From NCBI RefSeq assembly GCF_022539665.2, contig NC_081340.1, positions 4,464,001-4,528,000 on the forward strand: DNA of 64,000 nt. The letters are read 5' to 3'. Shown in pieces: positions 13,201 to 24,069 of the stretch; positions within the stretch are counted from its first letter, which is position 1, and each line of letters starts with the position of its first letter. The stretch comes from Daphnia carinata. Its lineage: Eukaryota > Arthropoda > Branchiopoda > Diplostraca > Daphniidae. The notes beneath the pieces are model-generated. The model did no database searches. It saw nothing but the letters and a program-made list of their open reading frames with translations, and was not told the origin of the DNA. The translations under genes were made by a program, and so were the position numbers.

Positions 13201-15204
13201 AAAAACGCCTTGTCTTTCACGTCTCTCCTGTTTATTCATTCGTGATGCGTAGACGAGACACAATCCCCCCCCCCCCCACCACCATCAAAATAATACAAAA
13301 AAAAAAAAAAAAAAATCCTGAGCTGTTTGTCTGGAACTGTTGTCCTTGCCGGAGAGAACTCTGGTTCTTCCAGTTGTTTATTCAAAAAAGGATATTTTCT
13401 CTCTCTCTCTCTCTCTCTTTCTTCAAGACTAATCAAACACTCGACTCACGTATCAATTGTTTTTTTTTCTTTTAAATCGGCTATCCATGACGGTCATCAT
13501 TGTATCCTTATAAATCTCTACGTAGGACACAACATTCTCCGTTTTTTTTTTTAGCAAATAAAGGCATAAGTGAAACGCTTCATTTTTACAACAATTAAAT
13601 GCGACAAAAGAATGAAAAGAAATAAATTATTTTGTAAAGATCAAAAAAAAAAAAAAAAAAAAAAAAAAAAGGAGAAAAAAAAAACTGAATGCGGGTTGAG
13701 ACAAATGTGGAGGCGCCTAAAAGAGAAGGCAAAAAGAGTAGACTGTATAATTTATACACACACGTAGAGCCTATTTAATATTCATTGCGTGATGCCGCCG
13801 GTATAAAACGCCGCTGCCTCGCGCGCAACGTTTTTTTTTTTTGTTTTTTTTTTCTTTCCGGAATTTTTTTTTATTTTTGTTTCTTTTCTTAAGTGAAATG
13901 ACTGTCAAACTAATATAATTCGGTGTAATAGCCAAATATGGCAACTGTGACGCAATGCTCCATGTTTTCGTCCGTTATGAAACAGGGTTTTTTGTTTTTC
14001 TTTTTTTTTTTTTTAAAGAAATGCGCCAAACATTTCAGACTCATTTAAAAGTTACATGTTGTACACGTAATAGATCTTTCTCTTTTCAAATGCATTTTTG
14101 TTCTTCGGAAATAAAAAAACAAATGTGGCGAGTCAGTCGGTGATTGTGTTGTGGTATCATATAAACAACAACAGCCATAACTCGCCGACAAAGTTCATTT
14201 TTTTTTTTTTTTTTTTTTTTTGCCCACCACACGCATAAAAAAAAAAAAAAAAAAAAAAAAAAGACTTGCGGAACTGGAACGCGTTTTCTTTTCGTAGGCC
14301 TTGGAAAAAAAAAAACACACGAAAATTCTCAGAATTGGAGGCTAGCGGAACAGCGTATTATTATAGCGATTTAAATACCCGAGTCTACATAAGCATACGT
14401 GTACATGCAGTTAGGTAACAAGAAAGGAAAAAAAAAAAAAATAAATAAATAAAAATAGAGGACTCTAATAATTACACCAAGTGAAGAAGAGTGGAGAAAA
14501 CGTTCGAGTGTGTTTCGGAAAAGGGTTCGTGTGCTGCTGGGCTTCGAAAAAAAAAAAACAGCAGCAGCCGGGCCAGCTCGTAAACTGTGGTTTTTTCTCT
14601 ACCCAATTTCTTGATGCACGCCATCCTCTAAGGCGAGCGTGTGCTAGTGGCAACGCCCATTTTTGACGATGTTTTTTTTTTTTTTTTTTTTTTTTCAAAG
14701 TCTGTTGTGACTTGTATTCGGTTGGAGACCCGTCATTTAAACCCATTAAAGTGTGCAGCTGAAAGAAAACTATTGTCTTTCTTTATTCTCGGTTACAAAA
14801 TGTCTTACAAACTAGGATGTTTTTCTACTTTTCACGAACGATATATTTTTTTTTTTTCTTTAAGATCTTGTTGGATTAAAATTTTTGCCTTGGAAAAATA
14901 TGAACATTTTTTTTTTTACGTTTGCAGTTTTTTTTCTTATGGAAAAAGCTTTGCGTAAGGTCATTTTTGTTTCTTTAACCCTTTGGAATGTATATAGAGT
15001 CAAACTGATTTATGACAGTCATCGTCTCTCCCATATGAAAAAAAAAAAAAAAGGAAATAGAAAGAAGAAAAAAAAAAAAGTGGACGAAAGTTTGTTGGGG
15101 AGAGAGTGCGTAGGACCGCAAGACCTCGTTAAACATTACGTGGCGAGTTCCCATAACCGGCTAGTTCTTCCTGGAGAAACAAAACAAACACACACAAAAA
15201 TGAA

Positions 15205-15245
<41 letters not shown>

Positions 15246-15606
15246 GTTTTCCTTGTCGTGTACTAATGTCACACCGTATCCTCCAGGTACATACAATCGT
15301 TGAGCTATTCAATTTTTTTTTTTTTTTTTTTTTTTGTTTGGAAGGACCGAACTAAAAATTTGTAACAAAATTTGGAAGTTTTCCAGTTGAAAAACGTACA
15401 CGAGAATCTTGGATTATCAAAAACTGTCCCTCTTTTTCTTTATGTATATAAAAGCTTTTTATCCACGTCGTTCGGAAAAAAAAAAAAAAAGAAAACGAAG
15501 AAGATTTTAAACAAATCGTCTCGGTAACGTAGCCTCCAGGTTTTTGTTACTCCTGTATATTCGGGATGACTGATTTACGAGTTATTCGACCAAAGGGGGG
15601 AAAATA

Positions 15607-15650
<44 letters not shown>

Positions 15651-15830
15651 GGCTTCATTTTTAATGTTCAAGTTTTATGTCTTTCTCTGAAACGTTTTTT
15701 TTTTTTTTCTTTAGCCAACTTTGGAAAAGAGAGAAATAACCTGACCGGCCGTTATATTATCCGTTAACTATATGCTGACTGCGGAACAAAAAAAAAAAAA
15801 AAAAAAAAAAAAACCAACAAGTTGAATAGC

Positions 15831-17477
15831 AAAACTTGTAGAACCATCTAGCGGTCGAATTTGTAGATGCGTATCTATTTCCTATGACGCCATAGGTGTA
15901 CAAAAATAAAACAGACGAAGTCAATGCCTGTGAGCAAAGCTCAGCTTCGTAGACAGGGAATACAAATAACTTGACCTCGATAGAATTTGAATATCAAAAC
16001 CGCGTATGTCTAGATCAATGTCGAAGGGGCTTTCGTCTCTCGTCTGGATGGTCGCGTGGCAGCAGCTCATTCGCTTTTCTTGCATCGGCCTTGAAATTGC
16101 TGGCTAGTCTTCAACGTTTTCTTCGAAAACAACACCCATGGGTTGCACATTTCATATCGGACTAGAAATATAACGAAAAATAAAACCAAAACAAGATCTC
16201 TGGTGACATAATTCGTTGAACTAGATACTTTGGGTTATTTATGAGCGTTTCGCTATTATTGCCGAACTTCAACATAGTGCAACAGCAGACGTTGCAAACA
16301 GCAAAATGAAACAGGTGCAAATCCAACTCACAAAAGAAAACAGCAGCACAAACCTTCAAAATGGATATTAGCTTAACACCAATGCGACGTTTTGAAATTC
16401 TTATGCAAACTCGTTCCAAGATTATCATCCGTCCAGAAAAGTTATCTCATGCAAGGTGACGATGCAGCTATGAGGCAACCTTGGAATTTTTATTTTTCGC
16501 GCCAATAATAGCTGATACTGCATAATGTCTTGTTGCGCAGCAGGTAAATATTGTTCAGACAAAAGGCTTTTGGCTGTTGTTTTTGTTTCGGTTTTTTTTT
16601 TTGTTTTTTTTTTTCTTTCCCATTTAATATAACGAAACGAGCAAAGTTTTCCCTCAAGGCTGTTGAGTTTGTTTGTCCTGTGGACGTTTGGGCGGTATAA
16701 TCATGAAGCACTAAGCTTCTCGTTCATAACAGCATTTACATGCACCGGCAAACTTTTCCGGGTACGTGAAAGAAAAACAAAACGGCCAAACCCTCAGTCT
16801 ATTGGCATGCGTCACACAGTGATGAAAACCTGCAAGAAAAATGTAGTCAGCCAACTGCAAAATGGCAATAGAATTAATTTTTCCTGATTGAGGAAGGAAT
16901 GGCCAGCCAGCAACTGCGAAATAGATTACGTTGCGAATTTTGGACCAGAATTTTGGGTCAAACGTTATTTTGAGCACAATCGATAATGGTGTTGTCTGTT
17001 TTGAACGACTCGTTTCTCACAGGGAACCGTGACCTGAGCTCTTTCGAATGTTTTTGGCCAGTTGCGTCACAGTTTATTTTGTCACCGTTTGCCTCATTTG
17101 GAAATGCAAATAGTAAAGCTTTGACTTTTTTTGCAATTTGGAACAGTAAACAATGTTTGACAAACAGTCGCTGGAAACGAGGCTAGAAACGTGACGTAGA
17201 ATTTGTTGGCAATCATCAATTCAAGTCCTGCAGGCGTGGCCTTGTCAGCCTGACCAATCCCAGCCTTTGTTGTGAAAATGGCGTGAGTCTGACGTCTGCT
17301 GCGATTTCTTCTATGGGTTGTATCTTTATGTTTTGTTCATTGTTCCATACACAGTGACGAACTTGAGCAGCGAACACATTTCGCAAAAAATTTGTGTCAA
17401 TTTGAAGATATATTATTAGTGGTTTTTTGGCTTTTGAAAATCAATTTTACCTTTTGTCGCAATTATTGCGTAGCAGG
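15831..17477. other. Intergenic and probable 5' region of the phospholipase gene
   Basis: This stretch is of ordinary complexity, unlike the block before it, but I find no exon chain in it. AAAATGGCGTGAGT near 17274-17288 combines a YY1-like initiator motif with a splice donor (GTGAGT at 17283). If used, ATG plus GC there could splice to the acceptor before 17477 and add Met-Ala in frame to the phospholipase. A CTCF-like CCATCTAGCGG lies at 15844-15854. Confidence 0.5.
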
Positions 17478-19727
17478 ATGAAGGTTGGGCAATCATCGGA
17501 GATTTTAGGATCCATACAGAAAAGGGTCTTGCTGACGAAGCCAATGGAAAGATGTCAACCTTATTCAATTCATGCGTGAGTGTCGTACAACATCTACATT
17601 CTTCTACTTAAGTCTATAACACAAAAACTGTTTAATTTTTACCAAATTTTTTATTTATCATTAGTGCATTGTGTTCATTCTCGTTGTTTTCAATTGTGTT
17701 GCAGGCCACAGAAACGATGGGGATCGTCTACTCATACTAACAGTGCTGGAGGCATTATTGCAACCAAAAATGAAACAATACCATTGAGCAAGGAATCATC
17801 AACTAGAGTTTCAAGTCAGATAAAGACAGTTGTCTCTCTGTTTGTGGAACTAGTCAAAACAAGCACGCCATCTTTTGAATTTTCCTTATCAAACTTGGCT
17901 AAGAGGCCACCCTTTCCGAACCTACAAACTGACAAATCCAAAGACAGTGTTACAAATGCTAACACAAAGATGGAACAAAAAGATGGATCAGAGTATAAAA
18001 GTGGTATCCCGTCATACTTCGATATTCTTGGAAGAAAAAAGGAAGAAAAGACAGTTGGTGCCATACCTCAATGGAAAATTAAAAGGAAAACAGTAAGCCA
18101 AGAGAGCATAGATGCCCGGACAAAGCATGTGGTTTCAGCAGTAGCAAAAGCAGTAACTAAATCTAGTTTGTTAGTACGCCTTGAAGATTTTTGCCGTCAC
18201 ATGTTCGAATACCCTCAAGCAAAGAGTTTGGCCTCACGGGTGAGATACGAAACGTTACTATCTTCTGATCAAACTTCACTATTTACTTAATTCCTTTGGC
18301 CTTGATTCGCTTAGGAGGGCGCAGTTTCAATTTTGTTACGCTTGAAGCATAGCATTCCTCGCGACGAACTTGTCCACCGTCAAATCCGCGAAGGTTTGGC
18401 CCTAGTTGGTTACGCTGATCCTTTACCAGCTAGAGGTATTCGCATCCTGTCGATTGATGGGGGAGGAACCAGGTCAGTTGACGGCGCTACTTTTTTTTTA
18501 GCTGTAATTATGAGACTTTATGGAACGTTCACTTTCAGAGGCTTGCTAGCACTTAGAATCCTTCGCCATCTGGAAGAAATTGGAGGTCGACCGATATACG
18601 AGAGTTTCGACTATATTTGTGGCGTGAGCACCGGTGCTATTCTTGCCTTACTTATTGGTGCTTCCAAAAAGAACGTTGTGGATGTGGAAGCCATGTACCG
18701 TCAAATAAGCAGCGAAGTTTTCAAACAAGATCGCTCTTCGGGACTAGGCGGACTACTGTGGAGCCATGCTTACTATGATACTGACAAATGGGAGAAAATT
18801 TTGAAAAATAAAATAGGTCTGATAGATTAACAGTATTTTCTTACAATTAGCATTATCACGATAATTTAATTCTTTAGGAGAGACTGTAATGATACGAACT
18901 GCCCGTGAGCCCAACTGCCTTAAAGTGTCGGCTATTTCAAGCATTGTTAGTCAGGAAATGCTCCGGCCTTTCGTATTTCGCAACTATACCTTACCTTTCC
19001 GCGTCCAGTCGCTCTACAGTGGAACCTTCCGCCACAAAATGTGGGAAGCAGTGAGAGCTTCATCGGCTGCGCCGGGATACTTCGGGGAATTCAAACTGGA
19101 AGAAAATATCCACCAAGACGGAGGATTGTTCGTCAATAATCCGTGCGCTGTGGCCATACACGAGGCCAAATGTATCTGGCCGAATGCCAAACTATTAAGT
19201 GTAGTGTCAATTGGCACCGGACGATGTCAGCCCTTGAATATAGCAGCGCCCGGTGGGAATGCCATTGATCCAAGTACTACAACTTTAAAACAGAAGCTGA
19301 GTAAGGTGATCGATTCGGCTACTGATACAGAGGTAACTGAAATGCGAATCGTAATGATTAAATTTGTTCATCGCCTTAGTCTGTTTTCCTCCTTAGCGCG
19401 TACATACAATCCTTCACGACCTTTTGCCACCGAAAGTGTACTATCGCTTCAATCCATACTTGAGCGAAATCCATGGTCTAGATGAGACGGATCCAGCACG
19501 GTGGGACAAAATGCTCGAGGATGTGGACATGTACATCAGGAAGAATCATAGCAATATGAATCAAGCTGCCAGGTATTAAAGAAAAGCCTAGTTTTAATTT
19601 TTAACTATCCTACAAAAACCGTTGCTTTGAATTCAGTACGCTACAAGTACCCCGAAGTGCCTACCAATGTGCGAAAGACTGGATGGTTGAAAAGCGGTTT
19701 TTGCTCCAGAATATGGCGAGTTTCTAG
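17478..19727 (+). CDS. PNPLA8: Calcium-independent phospholipase A2-gamma-like (patatin family, PNPLA8)
   Basis: Predicted patatin-like lipase that hydrolyses acyl chains of phospholipids; family members act on mitochondrial, peroxisomal and ER membranes. Seven exons join in phase: 17478-17575, 17705-18239, 18315-18472, 18539-18816, 18878-19332, 19397-19572, 19637-19727 (596 aa; mammalian PNPLA8 is nearer 780 aa). The glycine-rich oxyanion motif DGGGTRG is at about residues 259-265 (split by an intron), the nucleophile elbow GVSTG puts Ser at about 294, and the catalytic Asp is in DGG at about 437. Flanking blocks (SSAAPGYF, SIGTG, LPPKVYYRFNPYLSE) also fit iPLA2-gamma. The N-terminal 200 residues are poorly conserved, Ser/Thr/Lys-rich, and could include a mitochondrial presequence. 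The start is the first ATG after an acceptor; a tiny upstream exon (ATG-GC at about 17278-17282) could add Met-Ala. The C-terminus, NMASF, is not an SKL-type peroxisomal signal. Confidence 0.9.
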
Positions 19728-20145
19728 TCCCTCAACAGGCTTGGTCGATTGTGGTAAATTTTGCTGGTTGTATTGTTATACGGTATGCACTCACTAGGAC
19801 CCTGTTTTTATTTGTTTACTTTTTCCCTCTTATTCTTCTATGAAGATCTTCTGAACTAGGACAAAATTGACGTTCAAAGTATTTCAGTGATTTTAACAAT
19901 GAGACACCGATCGAAGGTTGTAAAATTTCGTAAAAATCAACTAGTGTAATGATGTTACTGTGAAAACATACAGTTGCGTTTTCCTGTATGACAAAATATT
20001 GTAAATAGGAACATATGAAAAACAATAATACGCGACTGCATTCAGCTTTTTTCAGCTTTAAGCCCTGGAACGGCCATTCTGCGAAGTAAAAACTCATAAA
20101 AACTTTTTTTTTGTATTAAACAGTGTATTGTTCATAGAGTTTTAT

Positions 20146-20454
20146 CGTGGGACTCATAGTTTTTGAATAAAACGTAAAAAACGGTAAAAGTTGGGTTAAA
20201 AAATTAGCGCGGGCTCATATTGCCGGGCTTATAAAATCATATATATAAAATCGGGAAAAATCAAAATCTTTCGGAATGCGATGAAAATCCCACAGTATAA
20301 CTTAATCTTAACGCTGATTCAGAAAAAACCATTTTTTTCTTGTCAAGTAAGCCGTTTTTGAAATAATCGTAATTTAAAGATAAAGTCGGGCTCATTTTTT
20401 TTAAACCCAACTTCACCATTTTTTACGTTTTATTCAAAAACTATGAGTCCCACG
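20146..20454. repeat. Imperfect inverted repeat (MITE-like), arms about 72 bp
   Basis: The arm at 20146-20218 (GTGGGACTCATAG, then AACGTAAAAAACGGT) is repeated in reverse complement at 20383-20454, with about 165 bp between. A third, truncated and diverged copy of the arm lies at about 20684-20750 (TAGTTTTTGAATTAACCGTA). This looks like a degenerate non-autonomous foldback element; no transposase is present. Confidence 0.6.
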
Positions 20455-20843
20455 AGAAAACAACCCTCATATTCGTGATGCTTGTTCAATTCTGCATCGA
20501 AACCATGTATTTAAAGCGAAATCTAAAATCTTGCCAAAATTGAAAAAGTAAGAAGGCTATAGCCTTCTCCATAGACTTTTCCAATTTTCTTCAAATCCTA
20601 GATTTCATTAAAAATACATTATTCCGATTCGAAATTGATCGCTGATCACGAAAATGGGGTATATTTTTATATCAGGCTTGTAGTTTTTGAATTAACCGTA
20701 AAAAACAGAAAGTCGGGCTTATTTAGTCGGGCTTAAAATTTTTTTTGGTCTGTGTATGTAGAGAATTAACTAGAAACGTGACCGTTAGATGGCGATAGCA
20801 GTAAAACGGAAAAAAAGGCCCATATTTTTTATTTTTATTTTGG

Positions 20844-20877
20844 GTAAAACGGATTGTCATATGGCAATCCGTTTTAC
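20844..20877. repeat. 34-bp near-perfect palindrome
   Basis: GTAAAACGGATTG is followed by TCATATGG and then CAATCCGTTTTAC. The two halves are complementary except for one G-T position flanking a central CATATG. It sits between two short stretches related to the GTTAGATGGC/GCCATCTAC motif (20785 and 20948), which suggests the centre of a small foldback element spanning about 20780-20960. Confidence 0.5.
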
Positions 20878-21068
20878 ATAAAAAAAAAAAAAAAAATGGC
20901 GGAAAAAAAATAAAAAATCGCACTTTTTTCTTTTTTTCCGACACGTAGCCATCTACCGCTCAGACTCATTATTACTGGCGTAGGCAATTTCAGTCCATTG
21001 GATGCCATTCGCAGTTAGTTCAGTAGCGTGGATGGAGAATAACGCGTGGCTGGAGGAACAATTGAAAA

Positions 21069-21800
21069 ATGGATAAGATAATACAACAAAAGGATGGTAA
21101 GTATAAACATTATTATATTTGTTTTGAATTATTAAGTATTGTTTATTAGATCAAATTATGGACCTGCAGGCTCAATTATTGCAACAGCACAAAATATTAG
21201 ATAACAGCAAAGCTAAGGATGGTAAGGCCTAATACATAATGATTATATTTATTTGCTTTTATTCATTTGTGTTTTGTAGCTCAAAGTTTGAGTCTACAAG
21301 CTCAGCTAGGGGAAAAGAACAAATTGGAACGGAACAGTTTCCAAACAGTGAAGGAGGTTTTTCCAAACTCAAACCTAACTGAACATGAGGATGAATTGGC
21401 ATTAGGCGAACACAGTCAGGTACCTAAACTTTTCAAATAAGAATTCAAAATAAGTATAGAATTTTAACAAACATTTATTTATTGTTTAGTTATTCAGTCT
21501 ACCACCTGACAGTGTGTTAAATTTAAATTCTGTTAGTGCTGCACAAAAAGAATCGTTAGTAATAAGCCCATGCAGTGAAGGAAGTGAACAATTGTGGGAC
21601 CGTATTTGGGCCAAAAATGGGTGTGGTACGGAAACCAAGATATGGCACAAGTTCAACATGAAACATGGATTAGGTACTTTTCGGTTTTATGTCTATTGAA
21701 AAAGTATTTTTAATGCTATTATTTTGCATTCACAGAATTTAATGGGGGATCAAATCAAGTCTGGAAGTGTTACAGGATGGAAGAGTCAGCCTACAGATGA
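21069..21800 (+). CDS. Unrecognised coiled-coil protein, five exons
   Basis: I do not recognise this protein. Five exons join with matching phases and consensus splice sites: 21069-21096, 21150-21221, 21280-21419, 21490-21673, 21736-21800, giving 162 aa ending in MEESAYR. The phase agreement across four introns is strong evidence that it is, or recently was, a real gene. Exons 2 and 3 look like duplicates of one Gln/Leu-rich coiled-coil unit (IMDLQAQLL and LSLQAQLGE). Exon 4 is Ser-rich, then has a Trp-containing block (QLWDRIWAKNGCGTE, KIWHKFNMKHGL) that looks like a small folded module. A further open stretch at 21859-22059 may belong to the same gene in another splice form. The DNA from about 22060 onward is duplicated, mostly in inverse orientation, downstream, so the 3' end lies in a rearranged region. 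It could be a domesticated or dying element gene. Confidence 0.5.
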
Positions 21801-23126
21801 AAAAACACTGAGAGTGCATTACCATTAAGGTATGAGGTAAAGTAATAGAGTATGAACATTGTCTAATGAGAAGTACCATCTTGTGTTAATAAATCCAGTA
21901 CAACAGCAATCCTTTATAGTTCTGTCACAGCTAGAAACCTCAAATAATTCTGCTTCTCTGTCTAAAGAACAACTTGTCCTTTACGTTCAGAGTGTTGGGG
22001 AAACTGGGTACTTAAATGGCCCTAAAGATGTTTTAATTTTGCTGCCATTGCAGAGATGAACATCATACATGGACTCTTTAGGTATGAAAGGATTTTTCTT
22101 CAAATAATTTTGAATTTATGACGAAGAATTTCTCCTCCTTTTTGCCAACCAGGTCTAATCTACCAAAAAAAATTTTATCCAAAAGGAAAGGATTTTCATG
22201 TACTGGGAACACAACTATCAACAATGCAACATTGTACAGGTAGCTAGTTTATCATTCAAGAGCCTTATACAATGATGTTAATCTGCAATTTGTATGTCCT
22301 TCCCCAAGCTTCCACCAGAAGTTGAATCTATGAGTCATGTAAGTTACATGATCAACAGTTGATATGTTTAACGGTGTTGTTTTTCTTTTCTCAATATAGG
22401 TTAATAGTAACATTGGATCTGAAAAAATTCTTGGTTGGGGCAAGACACTGAATAAATTGTATTGATTGGATGGATGACATGACATTTCTATACTTAATTC
22501 GGATTCCCCAGACGGTATTTGATATTAAAAAAATTGAAGTGCATATCTGGGCTCCCTTCTTTTCTGAAGCCCCGTTTCCCCTTGACTCGTAATAAGCCCG
22601 TAGGGGGTCATGCCCCTACTGTACGGTATATATAAAAATAACATATACCGAGGTTTGGAGGGCTCTGGCCGGAAAGGGGACGTGGGGTGCCGCTTAGTCC
22701 GATGATGTGTTCACGGAGGGCGATGTGGCTACCCACAAATCCGAACTAAAGGTTAATCGCTCCTGTAAAAATGTTCCAAATCTTCAGCTCTTCTTCCGGC
22801 TTCTCTTAGCCAATCACCGGGTAATCTCCCCGGTGGGTCAACAAGGCAGTGTCTCCCCCTGCCTGGGTTGACGGCAACTCTTGAAAGGGCTATTATGCCT
22901 TTTTAAAGTTGCAAAAATAATGGTAATGTGCAGAGAATTGTCAATAAAATTTTTTTTAGAAAATATTTTTTGCAAAATTTGTTTCTTTCATTGTCTGTGT
23001 TACCCGTGTTCACAAATTACATTTATCAACTCTTTTTTTTTCTTCGCATTATTTGTTTTTGTCACCTTTGAGGGTAAGCATTGTTTCCATTGGTTTATCG
23101 TTTATATGTTAGTATTCTATTATTAT

Positions 23127-23184
23127 CCAGGGATCGAACCCTGGAAGTTCGGCATACCGCGCCGATGCTCTACCAATGAGCCAT
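23127..23184 (-). pseudogene. tRNA-like sequence 1 (Thr GGT-like anticodon loop, no acceptor stem)
   Basis: On the minus strand the D arm GCTC-ATTGGTA-GAGC, an anticodon arm TCGGC-GCGGTAT-GCCGA with a perfect 5-bp stem, and a T arm CAGGG-TTCGATC-CCCTG are all in order. The T loop is a perfect B box. Position 33 is C instead of U and I find no pairing 7-bp acceptor stem, so this is a tRNA pseudogene or tRNA-derived promoter rather than a working tRNA. Confidence 0.55.
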
Positions 23185-23313
23185 GAATCATATGATGTCA
23201 AGTTGGCTTTTTTCTAATTACTTGTGGACTTGCATTTACACTTAGAATAAAAAGGAAATGCAATTCTGCAATATACTCTTCTACATTTATTCTACTTCAT
23301 TTTTACACATCTA

Positions 23314-23374
23314 CTGAGGTTTGATCCCAGGGTAACAGGTATCGCAACTGAAGGCTCTACCACAGAGCTATGAA
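23314..23374 (-). pseudogene. tRNA-like sequence 2
   Basis: On the minus strand the D arm GCTC-TGTGGTA-GAGC and a T arm CTGGG-ATCAAAC-CTCAG (B-box-like) are intact, but the anticodon stem does not pair well and no acceptor stem is visible. It lies in the same spacer as tRNA-like sequences 1 and 3 and is most likely a degenerate relative of them. Confidence 0.45.
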
Positions 23375-23476
23375 CCTTATGAAAGAAATAGAAAGATAAA
23401 CATATACTTGTGAAAGACTGCATAAACATCCTAGACGATAACATATAATATGCGATAATAAAATATTTAGATATAT

Positions 23477-23540
23477 CTCGTGGCTCAATGTTAGAGCATC
23501 GGCGTTGCACGCTGAATGTCTGGGGATCGGTTCCCATACG
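23477..23540 (+). pseudogene. tRNA-like sequence 3 (Ala TGC-like anticodon)
   Basis: On the plus strand the D arm GCTC-AATGTTA-GAGC is followed by an anticodon arm TCGGC-GTTGCAC-GCTGA, which pairs with one G-U and places TGC at the anticodon (Ala), and then by a T arm around GGGGATCGGTTCCC. The acceptor stem is not convincing. The shared GAGCATCGGC with tRNA-like sequence 1 suggests common descent. Confidence 0.45.
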
Positions 23541-24069
23541 GGTAAAACGAAGTACAAAATTACTTCAAAAAATTTCCAAATATTACATATTGTTCCTTGA
23601 ATCTAAGTGGAAAAATTCAAAGAGTGTAATAAATAATAATTGAATACTTACAGATAAACGATAAACCAATGGAAACAATACTTACCATCAAAGGTGACAA
23701 AAACAAATAATGCGAAGAAAAAAAAGAGTTGATAAATGTAATGTGTGAACACGGCTAACACAGACAATGAAAGAAACAAATTTTGGATAAAATATTTTAT
23801 AAAAAAAATTTTATTGACAATTCTCTGCACATTACAATTATTTTTGCAACTTTAAAAAGGCATAATAGCCCTTTCAAAAGTTGCCGTCAACCCAGGCAGG
23901 GGGAGACACTGCCTTGTTGACCCACCGGGGAGATTACCCGGTGATTGGCTAAGAGAAGCCGGAAGAAGAGCTGAAGATTTGGAACATTTTTACAGGAGCG
24001 ATTAACCTTTAGTTCGGATTTGTGGGTAGCCACGTCGCCCTCCGTGAACACATCATCGGACTACGCGGA

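Larger units (their letters stand above)
1..15830. repeat. Gene-poor block dense in homopolymer runs and microsatellites
   Basis: I see no exon chain with consistent phases, no recognisable protein domain and no RNA gene here on either strand. The open frames present are low-complexity runs of Phe/Lys created by poly(T)/poly(A). Dozens of T or A runs of 10 bp or more occur, the longest being 43 A (994-1036), 35 T (3061-3095) and 28 T (15623-15650). Dinucleotide repeats include (AG)n at 1574-1591, 4572-4602 and 10325-10342, (TG)n at 4058-4080, (CT)n at 6164-6181 and 13399-13418, (GT)n near 9330-9346, (CA)n near 9510-9534 and (TA)n near 15604-15622. G or C runs also occur (7523-7537, 12598-12606). 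It could be a very long intron or an intergenic desert. The homopolymer density drops sharply at about 15.83 kb. Confidence 0.8.
19728..21068. other. Intergenic, with foldback repeats
   Basis: No gene is seen. The stretch contains an inverted repeat (20146-20454), a third partial copy of its arm near 20684-20750, and a 34-bp palindrome at 20844-20877. The remainder is AT-rich with short homopolymers. Confidence 0.6.

Noticed and set aside
86-15355. Many open frames of 60-190 codons in the first 15.8 kb
   Set aside because: They are dominated by Phe or Lys runs from poly(T)/poly(A), lack consistent splice partners and show no family pattern.
22660-22760. Possible hammerhead ribozyme core around GTCCGATGATGTG
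   Set aside because: The invariant CTGATGA and GAAA core pairings are not both present.
22800-22880. Resemblance of the GGCAGGGGGAGACAC hairpin (in reverse complement) to the start of U1 snRNA
   Set aside because: Only a short stretch matches; the 5' splice-site-pairing end, Sm site and remaining stems of U1 are absent.
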